A stretch of 64,000 bases of DNA from Litorivicinus lipolyticus (GTDB taxonomy: Bacteria > Pseudomonadota > Gammaproteobacteria > Pseudomonadales > Litorivicinaceae): the NCBI RefSeq assembly GCF_009650135.1, contig NZ_CP045871.1:1970001-2034000 (forward strand), in the 5' to 3' direction. Below are positions 1 through 10,269 of this stretch, piece by piece (the stretch's first letter is position 1; each line of letters begins with the position of its first letter). Below the pieces are notes generated by a model. The model was not told where the DNA came from. It was given only the letters and a program-made list of their open reading frames with translations, and did no database searches. Both the position numbers and the translations under genes were made by a program.

Positions 1-756
1 CTGGGTTTCGGAAAAACGAATCGAGACGATCGACTTGATCGACTTAAAGCCGTATTTCCAAGGCACCACCAGGCGCACCGGAGCTCCGTTTTGCGGTGGT
101 AGCGCTTGGCCATACATGCCGACCGCTAAGAAACATAGGTCATGCATGGCTTCGTCCATGCGAAGCCCTTCTTGATACGGCCACTGAATCGTTGAAAAAC
201 GGCTGCGCTGACCGGGCATTTGCTCGGGGTCAACCAAGGTCTCGAAGGCGACGTATTTGGCGTCGCCGGTGGGGTCAAATTGGCTCAGCACTTTTGACAG
301 AGGCACACCGATAAATGGCAGTACCATCGACCAGGCCTCGACGCACCGAAAGCGCGTGATGCGCTCTTCCAAAGCCAGCCCACGAATAATCGCCTCAAGA
401 TCGAATTCTCCGATGTTATTGGCCGCCCCCGAAACCGTCACGCGCCATGGGTCGGTGACAAAGTCCTGGGCATTTTTAGCCGGATCACTCTTGTCAGTCC
501 CAAACTCATAGAAGTTGTTATAGCGAGTGGCAACGTCATAGGGGGTCAGAGCATCGCGTGACCCCGGATCGGCTTGATGGCCTGCGATTGCGGGCTGCAA
601 CCAATCGGGGCCGGGGTAATCAATCGGGGCATCGGCCGACTTGGCCGACAGCGCGGTCAGGCTAAGACCGGCACCCAAGCCGGCCATAATGACCTTGCGA
701 CGGTGCCAAATTTCAGGGGGCGTAATTTCACTGGGAAGTGGTTGCTGTTGGGCCAT
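1..756 (-). CDS. msrP: Protein-methionine-sulfoxide reductase catalytic subunit MsrP (partial, 3' end cut by window edge)
   Basis: Periplasmic molybdopterin enzyme that reduces methionine sulfoxide in envelope proteins, normally fed electrons by the membrane haem protein MsrQ. The first 252 codons are visible; family members have about 330. The N-terminus has a twin-arginine signal (HRRKVIM at residues 18-24 followed by a hydrophobic stretch), and RCVEAWSM (Cys138) supplies the Mo-coordinating cysteine. The ATG at 756 follows AAGGAG by 5 nt. It lies 38 bp after pssA on the same strand, an order I recall from Pseudomonas. msrQ is expected just outside the left edge (inference). Confidence 0.95.
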   Translation of the reverse strand, partial: MAQQQPLPSEITPPEIWHRRKVIMAGLGAGLSLTALSAKSADAPIDYPGPDWLQPAIAGHQADPGSRDALTPYDVATRYNNFYEFGTDKSDPAKNAQDFVTDPWRVTVSGAANNIGEFDLEAIIRGLALEERITRFRCVEAWSMVLPFIGVPLSKVLSQFDPTGDAKYVAFETLVDPEQMPGQRSRFSTIQWPYQEGLRMDEAMHDLCFLAVGMYGQALPPQNGAPVRLVVPWKYGFKSIKSIVSIRFSETQ

Positions 757-794
757 GGGCTCTCCTTGTGAACCTATGACCCAATACTAACCGA

Positions 795-1568
795 TCAGTT
801 CCCGGACGGTTTACCTGGTCGTAGTCGGCCCAGCGCCCATTCAGCCGGACCACTGAACAGGTAAATCATAGCGATCAACAGCAATACACGCGGTGGATCC
901 AAGGAGATGACCGCATACACCACGACGACCGCGGCCAAGGCCACGAACGGCACTTTGCTACCGGGATCTAATTCTTTGAAGCTACGGTAGTTAACGTTAC
1001 TGACCATCAAACCACCCAAGGCGGCGGTCAAGGGCAAGTACAGCACCAGCCAATCACGCCCATCAACGGCCATGTCACCGAGCGTCCAGGTCAGTGCCGC
1101 GACGGTACCTGCCGCGGCTGGGGAGGCTAGGCCCGTAAAAAATCGCTTGTCAGCCGTTTCGGTTTGAACATTAAACCGGGCCAACCGTAAGGCGGCGCAG
1201 GCGACAAATATAAAGGCTGCAATCCAACCGACTTTACCGCCGTATTGAAGCGCAAAAGAAAAGGACAGGATGGCCGGCGCTACGCCAAAGGACACCATGT
1301 CGGATAAAGAGTCGAACTGGACGCCAAATTCGGATTGGGTGTTGGTCATGCGAGCAACACGCCCATCCATGCCATCCAGAACGCCCGCGACGATAATGCT
1401 AATCGCGGCCACCACAAACAACCCATTTTCGGGGGTCGCCCGCATCGCGTTGACGATGCTGTAAAAGCCTGCCAACAACGCTGCGGTGGTAATCAAGTTC
1501 GGCAGCAAGTAGATACCCCGGCGCTGCGCGCGCCGGTCTATGGAAACGGGCTGCTTGTCTGCCGGCAT
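795..1568 (-). CDS. pssA: CDP-diacylglycerol--serine O-phosphatidyltransferase
   Basis: Integral membrane enzyme that makes phosphatidylserine, precursor of phosphatidylethanolamine. The protein has 257 residues with several hydrophobic segments. It has the complete CDP-alcohol phosphotransferase signature: Asp65, Asp68-Gly69, Ala72-Arg73, Gly82, Asp86 and Asp90. That makes it the membrane-spanning PssA type rather than the phospholipase D-like E. coli enzyme. Its start lies 2 bp after the ilvC stop, so it is probably read through from the ilv genes, linking lipid and branched-chain amino acid genes in one transcript. Confidence 0.95.
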   Translation of the reverse strand: MPADKQPVSIDRRAQRRGIYLLPNLITTAALLAGFYSIVNAMRATPENGLFVVAAISIIVAGVLDGMDGRVARMTNTQSEFGVQFDSLSDMVSFGVAPAILSFSFALQYGGKVGWIAAFIFVACAALRLARFNVQTETADKRFFTGLASPAAAGTVAALTWTLGDMAVDGRDWLVLYLPLTAALGGLMVSNVNYRSFKELDPGSKVPFVALAAVVVVYAVISLDPPRVLLLIAMIYLFSGPAEWALGRLRPGKPSGN

Positions 1569-1570
1569 GC

Positions 1571-2611
<1,041 letters not shown>

Positions 2612-3103
2612 TTATAAAGCGAGCGTGCGCTCGCCGCGCGCGATACCGCACACGCCTGTGCGGACCACTTCCATAATGGCGACCGAGCCAACGGCTTCGA
2701 TAAATGCGTCCAATTTGTCGGAACTACCCGCCAATTGAACTGTGTACGCAGACGGCGTGACGTCAACCACCTGCCCACGAAAGATATCAGCCGTGCGTTT
2801 CACTTCGGCGCGCTGGGCGCCGGTGGCTTTAATCTTGATCAGCATGAGTTCGCGCTCGATATGCGCGCCCTCAGACAGATCGACCAGTTTAACCACATCA
2901 ATCAGCTTGTTGAGCTGTTTGGTGATTTGTTCCACCACCCGATCGTCACCGATGGTAGTCACAGTCAAACGCGACAAGGATGGGTCATCCGTCGCCGCAA
3001 CGGTCAAACTTTCAATGTTGTAGCCGCGCTGGGAGAACAACCCTGTGACGCGACTGAGTGCCCCGGGGGCGTTTTCCATCAGAACAGAAATGATGTGCCG
3101 CAT
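2612..3103 (-). CDS. ilvN: Acetolactate synthase small (regulatory) subunit
   Basis: Regulatory subunit of acetohydroxyacid synthase, which confers valine feedback inhibition and activates the large subunit. It has 163 residues. The N-terminal ACT domain (about residues 2-75) begins with RHIISVLMENAPGALSRV and is followed by the C-terminal small-subunit domain. Its ATG overlaps the stop of ilvI as TAATG, so translation of the two subunits is probably coupled. It may equally be named ilvH, since the isozyme class cannot be settled here. Confidence 0.97.
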   Translation of the reverse strand: MRHIISVLMENAPGALSRVTGLFSQRGYNIESLTVAATDDPSLSRLTVTTIGDDRVVEQITKQLNKLIDVVKLVDLSEGAHIERELMLIKIKATGAQRAEVKRTADIFRGQVVDVTPSAYTVQLAGSSDKLDAFIEAVGSVAIMEVVRTGVCGIARGERTLAL

Positions 3104-4845
3104 TAGGTGCGCTCCGTCTTACTGACCCACATATCGCGCATTGAACCGGTTGCAATTTGCATCGGGTACACGTGCTCGGAGGGGTCAACCAAAATATCCA
3201 AGAACACCAGCTTGTCTTTCAGCGCGAAGCAATCCTGCATCGCTTTCTTGAGCTGGCTCGGGTCGCTGACGCGCATGCCGACGTGGCCATAGGCTTCGGC
3301 CAGCTTGACGAAATCAGGCAACGAGTCCTGATAGGTCGAGGCCGAATAACGTCCGCCGTACTGCATGTCCTGCCATTGGCGAACCATGCCCAAGGCTTCA
3401 TTGTTGATGTTGATGATCTTAATCGGCAAGGCGTACTGGGCGCAGGCAGACAGTTCTTGAATACACATCTGGATGCTGCCTTCACCGGTAACCACGGCGA
3501 CCGGTGAATCACGGTGTGCAAATTGAACACCCATGGCCGCAGGCAGCCCGAAGCCCATGGTGCCCAAACCACCGGAGTTGATCCATTGGCGAGGCTTTTT
3601 GTACTTGTAGTACTGGGCTGCGAACATCTGGTGCTGACCGACGTCCGAACACACGTAGGCATCGCCACCGGTGACTTCGTACAGGGTCTTGACCACGTCT
3701 TGCGGCATGATCATGTCCGGGTTACGAACGTAACGATCACCCGTCCACAGGCCATGCGCCGCGCGCCAGCCTTCGATTTGATCCCACCAGGCTTTGATGT
3801 CGTCGCCGTTTTCGGCCTTGGGCATTTCGCCCAACATCGCCAGCATATCCGTCAACACCGATTTGGTCGGGCCGACGATCGGCACTTCGACTTCTGTGAT
3901 TGTTTTTTGAATCGAGGCCGGATCAATGTCGATATGAATGAACTTGGCGCCCGGGCAGAATTTATCCGGGTCGTTGGTCACGCGATCGTCAAAACGCGCG
4001 CCGACGGCGAAGATCACGTCCGCATTGTGCATTGCCATGTTGGCTTCGTAGAAACCGTGCATGCCCAACATGCCGATGAATTGACCGTCGTCACCCGGAA
4101 ACGAGCCCAACCCCATCAAGGTGTTGGTCACTGGGTATCCGAGTTTGCGCGCCAAGTCCGTCAATTCAGCACTGGCGTCACCAATGACGGTGCCGCCACC
4201 GGCGTAAATCACCGGTCGCTTGGCCTGAAGCAACAGCTCCAGAGCTTTGCGGATTTGACCGGAATGCCCTTTGGTCGCCGGGCTGTAGGAGCGCAAGCGA
4301 ACCGATTCAGGGTATTCGAAAGGGAACTTGTCAGCCGGCGCCGTCATGTCTTTGGGCACGTCAATGACGACCGGGCCCGGACGACCAGTGGACGCCAACA
4401 TAAAGGCTTTCTTCATGATCGACGGAATTTCTTCGACGCTTTGGACCATGAACGAGTGCTTCACGATCGGGCGCGAGACACCGATCATGTCGGTTTCTTG
4501 GAAGAAGTCCGTGCCGGTCGCCCAACTTGGGACATTGCCGCTGATCACGACCAACGGAATCGAATCCATGTAGGCCGTCGCGATGCCAGTAATGGCATTG
4601 GTGGCACCGGGTCCGCTGGTGACCAGTACGACACCGGTTTTACCTGTTGAACGCGCATAGCCATCCGCCGCATGCACTGCCGCTTGTTCGTGGCGCACTA
4701 AGATGTGCTCCACCGCGTCTTGCCGATACAACGCATCGTAGATGTGCAGTACTGAACCGCCGGGGTAGCCGAAAATTAAATCGACGCCCTCTTCTTTCAG
4801 CGACCGCATGATCATTTCGCCGCCCGATAGGTGCTCAACCGTCAT
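3103..4845 (-). CDS. ilvI: Acetolactate synthase large (catalytic) subunit
   Basis: Thiamine-diphosphate enzyme that condenses pyruvate with pyruvate or 2-oxobutyrate, the committed step to branched-chain amino acids. It has 580 residues in the usual order of N-terminal PYR domain (catalytic Glu in RHEQAA near residue 51), central FAD/TPP domain and C-terminal PP domain. The Mg-TPP motif reads GEGS followed by NN, with Glu in place of the textbook Asp; I recall the same in Pseudomonas IlvI. It is first gene of the ilvI-ilvN-ilvC-pssA run and has a candidate promoter in the 106-bp gap upstream. Confidence 0.97.
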   Translation of the reverse strand: MTVEHLSGGEMIMRSLKEEGVDLIFGYPGGSVLHIYDALYRQDAVEHILVRHEQAAVHAADGYARSTGKTGVVLVTSGPGATNAITGIATAYMDSIPLVVISGNVPSWATGTDFFQETDMIGVSRPIVKHSFMVQSVEEIPSIMKKAFMLASTGRPGPVVIDVPKDMTAPADKFPFEYPESVRLRSYSPATKGHSGQIRKALELLLQAKRPVIYAGGGTVIGDASAELTDLARKLGYPVTNTLMGLGSFPGDDGQFIGMLGMHGFYEANMAMHNADVIFAVGARFDDRVTNDPDKFCPGAKFIHIDIDPASIQKTITEVEVPIVGPTKSVLTDMLAMLGEMPKAENGDDIKAWWDQIEGWRAAHGLWTGDRYVRNPDMIMPQDVVKTLYEVTGGDAYVCSDVGQHQMFAAQYYKYKKPRQWINSGGLGTMGFGLPAAMGVQFAHRDSPVAVVTGEGSIQMCIQELSACAQYALPIKIININNEALGMVRQWQDMQYGGRYSASTYQDSLPDFVKLAEAYGHVGMRVSDPSQLKKAMQDCFALKDKLVFLDILVDPSEHVYPMQIATGSMRDMWVSKTERT

Positions 4846-4895
4846 GTCATTTTCCGTCGTGTTAATCGCGATATGGCCAAGGCCAAGGGGGCCAC

Positions 4896-4924
4896 ATAAT
4901 GCCCTTTTGGCCCGCCGTCGGCAA
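4896..4924 (-). promoter_or_regulatory. Candidate sigma-70 promoter for the ilvI operon
   Basis: On the minus strand a TTGCCG -35 box (4919-4924) is separated by exactly 17 bp from a CATTAT -10 box (4896-4901). It is placed between the clpB stop and the ilvI start. The predicted untranslated leader is only about 40 nt, too short for a leader-peptide attenuator. Confidence 0.5.
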
Positions 4925-4951
4925 GACAGCGCAGCGGTTAGCGGCCAAACA

Positions 4952-7525
4952 TTACGACACCGCTACAAATTCCCATGCGCCGTCGCGGACGTCGGCCTCA
5001 ATCGCAGTCCCCGGCTCGAAGTCACCTTGCAGTAACCGCTGTGCCAAGGGGTTTTCAATGCACTGCTGGATCGCCCGCTTCAATGGGCGTGCACCGTAAA
5101 GTGGATCAAACCCGGCCACGACCAGGGCGTCCAAGGCTGCGTCCGTTAGTCGAAGACTCAATTGACGGGCGTGTAATCGCTGATCCAAGCGCTGCAATTG
5201 CAGCCCGGCGATTTCGCGAATGTGCTCGGCGCCGAGCGCGTGGAATACGATCGATTCATCAATACGGTTGAGAAACTCCGGGCGAAAATGCTGACCGACC
5301 ACGCCCATGACCGCCCGGCGCATGTCCTCGGCCGGGGCGTCGTGCATGGACTGGATCATGTCGGACCCCAAGTTCGAGGTCATCACCACCACCGTATTGC
5401 GGAAATCGACCGTACGCCCCTGACCGTCGGTCAAGCGGCCATCCTCGAGCACCTGTAACAGCACGTTGAAAACATCTGGATGGGCTTTTTCGACCTCGTC
5501 CAACAACAACACGCTGTAGGGGCGGCGACGGACGGCCTCGGTCAGGTAGCCCCCTTCCTCGTAGCCAACATAGCCGGGGGGCGCACCGGTTAAACGCGCC
5601 ACCGAGTGCTTTTCCATGAATTCCGACATGTCAATGCGGATCATGGCGTCATCGCTGTCGAACAAAAAGTTGGCCAAGGCTTTGCACAGCTCGGTTTTAC
5701 CGACGCCGGTCGGGCCTAAAAACAAAAACGATCCGCTCGGGCGATTTGGATCCGACAATCCGGCTCGCGCACGGCGCACGGCATTGGCCACGGCGACCAC
5801 CGCTTCGTGCTGACCGACGACCTGGTCGTGCAGCACTGACTCCATACGCAGTAACTTATCGCGCTCCCCTTCCAGCATTTTACTGACCGGCACGCCGGTC
5901 CAGCGGCTGACCACCTCGGCAACTTCTTCTTCGCCGACACGCGAGCGGATCAGGGTCATTTCGACCCCCTCACCGGACTCCGCGGCGGCCAACTGACGCT
6001 CCAGCTCCGGCACTTGCCCATATTGAATTTCACTCATGCGCGCCAAATCGCCGGCGCGTTGGGCTGCTTCCAATTGAGTCTGAGCTTGATCCAGTTGTTC
6101 CTTGATGTGCTGAGTGCCTTGGGTCGAGGCCTTCTCGCGGGTCCAGATTTCTTCCAGATCCGCCATCTCGCGCTCGAGCACGCTAATGTCCTCGGCCAAA
6201 TGTTGTTGGCGGGCGACCGCATCCTTATCGGTTTCTTTCTTTAGCGCTTCGTTCTCGATCTTTAGCTGAATCAATCGACGATCCAGTCGATCCAGCTTTT
6301 CAGGCTTGGAGTCCATTTCCATGCGGATCCGGCTGGCCGCTTCGTCGATCAAATCAATTGCTTTGTCGGGCAGCTGACGGTCGGTGATGTAGCGCATCGA
6401 CAACTTGGCCGCGGCAATGACCGCGCCGTCGGTGATTTGAACCCCGTGGTGCACTTCATATTTGGGTTTCAATCCGCGCAAGATTGCGATGGTATCAATT
6501 TCGCTGGGCTCGTCGACCAAGACCTTTTGAAAACGGCGCTCCAACGCGGCGTCCTTTTCGATGTACTGGCGGTACTCGTCCAGCGTGGTTGCACCGACAC
6601 AGTGCAACTCGCCGCGCGCCAGCGCCGGCTTGAGCATATTGCCCGCGTCCATGGCACCGTCGGCCTTGCCCGCGCCGACCATGGTGTGCAACTCGTCAAT
6701 GAACAGGATGATCTGGCCTTCCTGCTTTTGCAGCTCATTCAACACGCCCTTCAACCGCTCTTCGAATTCGCCACGGTATTTGGCACCGGCGATCAGCGCG
6801 CCCATATCGAGCGACATCACGCGCTTGTTTTTAAGGCCCTCAGGAACCTCGCCATTAATCACGCGCTGGGCCAAGCCCTCGACGATTGCGGTCTTGCCGA
6901 CGCCGGGCTCACCAATTAACACCGGGTTGTTTTTAGTCCGGCGCTGGAGCACCTGAATAGCGCGGCGGATTTCTTCGTCGCGGCCGATCACGGGGTCCAG
7001 TTTGCCGTTGGCCGCACGCGCGGTCAGGTCGGTGCAGTATTTGTCTAAGGCGCCACGGCTTTCCTCGGCATTTTGATCCATCACGCGCTCGCCGCCGCGC
7101 GATGCCTCGACCACCGACTTGAGGCGATCCAAATCGCCACCGGCGGCCCGATAGGCTTTTTGAATATCTCCGTCTTGAATCATCGCCAGCAACAATATTT
7201 CCGACGAGATAAATTGGTCGCCATATTCCGACGCCAAGGTTTCAGCTCGGTTAAACGCACGCGCAAAACCCTGGGACGCACTGATTTGGCCATCGGGTTT
7301 ATTGATGCGGGCGGCACTTTCCAGTTGCTCACGAATCGATTCGGCAAAGGTCGCCAAGTCAGCACCGGAGCGCGCAATCAGTGCGCCGATCCCGGCTTTC
7401 GGATCGTTCAACCAGGCTTGTACTAGATGTTGCGGTTTTAGCTCGGCATTTTTCGCAGTCAGCGCCAATGACTGGGCGTCACCGAGGGTGGTTTGTAAGG
7501 TGGTTGTTAGCTTTTCCATGCGCAT
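4952..7525 (-). CDS. clpB: ATP-dependent chaperone ClpB (protein disaggregase)
   Basis: Hexameric AAA+ disaggregase that works with DnaK to rescue aggregated proteins after heat stress. It has 857 residues, the length of E. coli ClpB: N-terminal Clp repeat domain (1-145), first AAA+ domain with Walker A GEPGVGKT (205-212), the long middle coiled coil (about 400-525), and a second AAA+ domain with GPTGVGKT near residue 605. The start at 7525 follows AAGGAG by 8 nt; a second ATG two codons on is too far from it. It lies downstream of pgeF and behind a candidate sigma-32 promoter. Confidence 0.98.
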   Translation of the reverse strand: MRMEKLTTTLQTTLGDAQSLALTAKNAELKPQHLVQAWLNDPKAGIGALIARSGADLATFAESIREQLESAARINKPDGQISASQGFARAFNRAETLASEYGDQFISSEILLLAMIQDGDIQKAYRAAGGDLDRLKSVVEASRGGERVMDQNAEESRGALDKYCTDLTARAANGKLDPVIGRDEEIRRAIQVLQRRTKNNPVLIGEPGVGKTAIVEGLAQRVINGEVPEGLKNKRVMSLDMGALIAGAKYRGEFEERLKGVLNELQKQEGQIILFIDELHTMVGAGKADGAMDAGNMLKPALARGELHCVGATTLDEYRQYIEKDAALERRFQKVLVDEPSEIDTIAILRGLKPKYEVHHGVQITDGAVIAAAKLSMRYITDRQLPDKAIDLIDEAASRIRMEMDSKPEKLDRLDRRLIQLKIENEALKKETDKDAVARQQHLAEDISVLEREMADLEEIWTREKASTQGTQHIKEQLDQAQTQLEAAQRAGDLARMSEIQYGQVPELERQLAAAESGEGVEMTLIRSRVGEEEVAEVVSRWTGVPVSKMLEGERDKLLRMESVLHDQVVGQHEAVVAVANAVRRARAGLSDPNRPSGSFLFLGPTGVGKTELCKALANFLFDSDDAMIRIDMSEFMEKHSVARLTGAPPGYVGYEEGGYLTEAVRRRPYSVLLLDEVEKAHPDVFNVLLQVLEDGRLTDGQGRTVDFRNTVVVMTSNLGSDMIQSMHDAPAEDMRRAVMGVVGQHFRPEFLNRIDESIVFHALGAEHIREIAGLQLQRLDQRLHARQLSLRLTDAALDALVVAGFDPLYGARPLKRAIQQCIENPLAQRLLQGDFEPGTAIEADVRDGAWEFVAVS

Positions 7526-7567
7526 CGCACTCTCTCCTTAGTACCCGCTAGCAGGCTATGATCTAGG

Positions 7568-7595
7568 AGTTAGGGACGGCTAACGCGGTTTCAAG
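7568..7595 (-). promoter_or_regulatory. Candidate heat-shock (sigma-32) promoter of clpB
   Basis: On the minus strand a perfect CTTGAAA -35 box (7589-7595) is followed after 13 bp by CCCTAACT (7568-7575), which matches five of eight positions of the CCCCATAT-type -10 box. The -35 box contains the TGA stop of pgeF. Transcription would start about 35 nt before the clpB ATG. E. coli clpB is known to have such a promoter. Confidence 0.6.
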
Positions 7596-8301
7596 TTGCG
7601 CGGCGCAGCATGAGCATGGCCATACGTCCACCCGGAGCCTGGCGACGGTAACTAAACCAGCGCTGCGGATCGCCGTAGGTGCACTCATTGAGATCGTCGA
7701 CAACGCGGATACCCAGCGATACCAGGCGTTGGCGGGCCAGCGATCGCAAATCACACAGCCAGCGATCGCCGGTGTCGGCGCGAAAAGCCGAGGCGGCAGC
7801 CGGGTTATCGTTACAAAACTTTTCTCGTACTTCAGGGCCGACCTGAAACACCGCGGGACCGATACAGGGACCTAATACCGCGATCAGCGGTCCGCCCATG
7901 GCCTGGGCCGTGGATTCAATCACCCCGCCCAGCAAACCGCGCCAGCCGGCATGGGCGACCCCCACCCGATCGCCATTGGGACTGCACAGCCCGACCGCCA
8001 AACAGTCAGCGACGCCGACCGCCAACGCCAGGTTGGTCTGGGTCGTCCACTGGGCATCTGCCGTCGGCACCTCGCCGGCGCAGGTGCGCTCAACGCACAC
8101 GACCCCGTGGACTTGATTCAACCAGGCCACCGGTGCCTGCAGCGCCGACTCGACGACCTTGCGATTGGCACGAACGGCCACCGGATCATCATCGACATGA
8201 GTGCCCAGGTTCAGCGACGCCCATTGCCCGACCGAGACCCCGCCGGCACGCGTGGTCATCACCGCACGCACCGTATCGGGCAACCCGGCCAACTCGATCA
8301 T
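7591..8301 (-). CDS. pgeF: Peptidoglycan editing factor PgeF (YfiH family, multicopper-oxidase-like fold)
   Basis: Member of the YfiH/PF02578 family, reported to be a Zn-dependent enzyme acting on purine nucleosides and, in E. coli, to keep L-Ser-containing mis-made peptides out of peptidoglycan. It has 236 residues with the metal site His65 (NQVHG), Cys100 (VADCLAV) and His117 (VAHAGWRG). Its ATG overlaps the rluD stop as ATGA. The order rluD-pgeF-clpB is the same as in E. coli. The true physiological substrate in this organism cannot be told from sequence. Confidence 0.93.
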   Translation of the reverse strand: MIELAGLPDTVRAVMTTRAGGVSVGQWASLNLGTHVDDDPVAVRANRKVVESALQAPVAWLNQVHGVVCVERTCAGEVPTADAQWTTQTNLALAVGVADCLAVGLCSPNGDRVGVAHAGWRGLLGGVIESTAQAMGGPLIAVLGPCIGPAVFQVGPEVREKFCNDNPAAASAFRADTGDRWLCDLRSLARQRLVSLGIRVVDDLNECTYGDPQRWFSYRRQAPGGRMAMLMLRRAT

Positions 8302-9239
8302 AGCGCGTGCAGCAACGCCCTAAGCCGAGCCAAATCGTCCGGCAATGGCGAAGTCCATTCAATGTCTCGACCGTCAGCTGGGTGCTTCATTTTAAGCCGC
8401 TGAGCGTGCAGTGCTTGTCGGCCCAAGCCTTGCTGTGCCTGGCGAAATTCTTCGGACAGCGTCATCGGCAACAGGCGGTTACCGCCATACAGCGGATCCC
8501 CGAGCAGCGGGTGGTTGATGTGGGCCATGTGGACACGGATCTGGTGGGTGCGCCCAGTCGCCAGCGTCACTTTAAGTTCGGTGGCACCGGGGAAACGCGC
8601 CTCGATCCGATAATAAGTCAGCGACTCGCGGCCGTTTGGCGTCACCGCCATGCGCGTGCGATGACCGCTGTGGCGACCCACGCGGGCCTCGACCTTGCCG
8701 GGGGTGCGAATTTGACCGAGCGCAATGCACCAGTACTCGCGGCCCAGGCTACGATCCTGAAGTTGCTCGGTCAGCGACTTGTGTGCACGTTCCGAGCGCG
8801 CCACCGCCAGCAGTCCAGTGGTGTCCTTGTCAATCCGGTGAACGATGCCGGCGCGCGGCAACGCCGCCAATTCCGGGTACCGAAACATCAACCCGTTGAC
8901 CAGCGTGCCGTCATGGTTGCCGGCGCCAGGATGGACCACCATGTTGACCGGTTTGTCGACAATGATCAGATCATCGTCCTCGTACAAAACTGGAATCGGA
9001 ATGTCCTGGGGGCCCCAGTTGACCTGGGGCTCGTCCCCCGGGGTCAAGACCATCACCTGGCCCTCAAAGACTTTGACTTTAGGCTTCAGGATTTCGCCGT
9101 CAACCGTCATCCGGCCCTCGCGAATCCACGCGGTAATGCGGGCCCGGCTATAATCGGGAAATAGTTGGGCGGCCGCGGCATCAACCCGCGCACCCGCCAA
9201 CTCCAATGAAACTGTTTTCTCTAGACCTTGAGACTGCAA
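8298..9239 (-). CDS. rluD: 23S rRNA pseudouridine(1911/1915/1917) synthase RluD
   Basis: Converts three uridines in helix 69 of 23S rRNA to pseudouridine, needed for normal ribosome assembly. It has 313 residues: an N-terminal S4 RNA-binding domain (about 17-75) and an RluA-type catalytic domain with HRIDKDTTGL (catalytic Asp137). The reading frame opens with TTG at 9239, which gives the same distance to the S4 domain as in E. coli RluD. No good ribosome site precedes it, so translation may be weak. It is divergent from bamD across 64 bp. Confidence 0.95.
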   Translation of the reverse strand: MQSQGLEKTVSLELAGARVDAAAAQLFPDYSRARITAWIREGRMTVDGEILKPKVKVFEGQVMVLTPGDEPQVNWGPQDIPIPVLYEDDDLIIVDKPVNMVVHPGAGNHDGTLVNGLMFRYPELAALPRAGIVHRIDKDTTGLLAVARSERAHKSLTEQLQDRSLGREYWCIALGQIRTPGKVEARVGRHSGHRTRMAVTPNGRESLTYYRIEARFPGATELKVTLATGRTHQIRVHMAHINHPLLGDPLYGGNRLLPMTLSEEFRQAQQGLGRQALHAQRLKMKHPADGRDIEWTSPLPDDLARLRALLHAL

Positions 9240-9303
9240 AAAACTGCACCGCCCACGTTTTTTCTGTTTGAATACGCAAGATTAACAAAGTGTCTGGATA
9301 AAC

Positions 9304-10269
9304 ATGCCAACTAAATTACTTTTGATCGGTCTGCTGATTACGCTGACCGGCTGTAGCACCCTGAAAAACGCCAACCGTCAGAGCGAAGCGGAGCTTTACC
9401 AGACCGCCATCGGTCACGTCGATGCCGCGCGCTGGGACCAAGCCATCGACGCCCTAGAGGAAGTCGACAGTCGTTTTCCGTTCGGCCCTTACGCGCGTAA
9501 TAGCCAGCTGTGGCTGATCTATAGCTACCTTAAGCAAGGCAACGAGCCCTTGTCGCGGGCGGCAGCGGATCGTTTTCTGCGCCTCAACCCCGAAGACCAG
9601 GACGCCGATTACGCTCTGTACCTGAAAGGATTGGCCAGCTTCCAGGAAGGCTTTACCGTGGTCTCGCGCTACCTGCCGGGCAACAACTACAACCGCGACC
9701 CTTCGTCGCTCCTACAAGCCTCAACCGACTTCCGGCGTTTGATCCAGGACTACCCGACCAGCCCCTATGTGACTGACTCGCGTTTGCGCCTGATCTATAC
9801 GCGTCAGCGCTTGGCGGAACGGGAAATCGAAGTGGCGACCTTTTACGTTGACCGCGGTGCTTGGGTTGCGGCCGCCAACCGCGCCAGCGTCGTCATTGAT
9901 AACTTTCCGTCGTCATCGGCGGTGATTGATGCATTGCTGGTCAAAGCCATTGCATCCAAGGCACTGGGCGAGGATGAGCTGGAGCAGCGCGCGTTGGCGA
10001 CCTTGGCCTTGAACTACCCTCAATACGTTGTCACGGGTCCCGCAGGCTACGCCTTGCCAGCACAGCTGGAGCCTACGGCGCCAAGCCTGACGGCCAAGAT
10101 GAGTTTTGGTTTGTTTGGCGATCAGGGCGACCTGGGCGAGAAATTGGCGCTGTTCACCGAGGCACGGCGCGCCAACACCGCGTTGTTACCGCAACAGACA
10201 TTGATCCCGAACACCAACGTTAACGAGCCGCGCAGCGGTCGTAACGCCGGCACCGAGACGTTCTTCTAG
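9304..10269 (+). CDS. bamD: Outer membrane protein assembly factor BamD (lipoprotein)
   Basis: Essential lipoprotein of the BAM complex that folds beta-barrel proteins into the outer membrane. The lipobox is LTGC with Cys17 as the acylated residue, and TPR repeats follow (RFPFGPY, RFLRLNP and RGAWVAA match the E. coli protein). It has 321 residues against about 245 in E. coli; the extra part is a C-terminal tail of roughly 70 residues with low-complexity character after residue 250. Pseudomonas versions are also long. Its last 4 bases overlap the nadE stop on the other strand. Confidence 0.95.
   Translation: MPTKLLLIGLLITLTGCSTLKNANRQSEAELYQTAIGHVDAARWDQAIDALEEVDSRFPFGPYARNSQLWLIYSYLKQGNEPLSRAAADRFLRLNPEDQDADYALYLKGLASFQEGFTVVSRYLPGNNYNRDPSSLLQASTDFRRLIQDYPTSPYVTDSRLRLIYTRQRLAEREIEVATFYVDRGAWVAAANRASVVIDNFPSSSAVIDALLVKAIASKALGEDELEQRALATLALNYPQYVVTGPAGYALPAQLEPTAPSLTAKMSFGLFGDQGDLGEKLALFTEARRANTALLPQQTLIPNTNVNEPRSGRNAGTETFF

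Noticed and set aside
3514..4650. Long open frame (378 codons) on the plus strand opposite ilvI
   Set aside because: It is the complement of a clearly conserved gene in a GC-rich genome; the sequence has no recognisable domain and lacks a ribosome site.
4846..4895. Leader-peptide attenuator before ilvI
   Set aside because: The leader after the candidate promoter is about 40 nt, with no short ORF rich in Val, Leu or Ile codons and no terminator hairpin.
8307..9164. Open frame of 285 codons opposite rluD
   Set aside because: Entirely inside rluD and its composition is that of a complement strand; no signal or domain.
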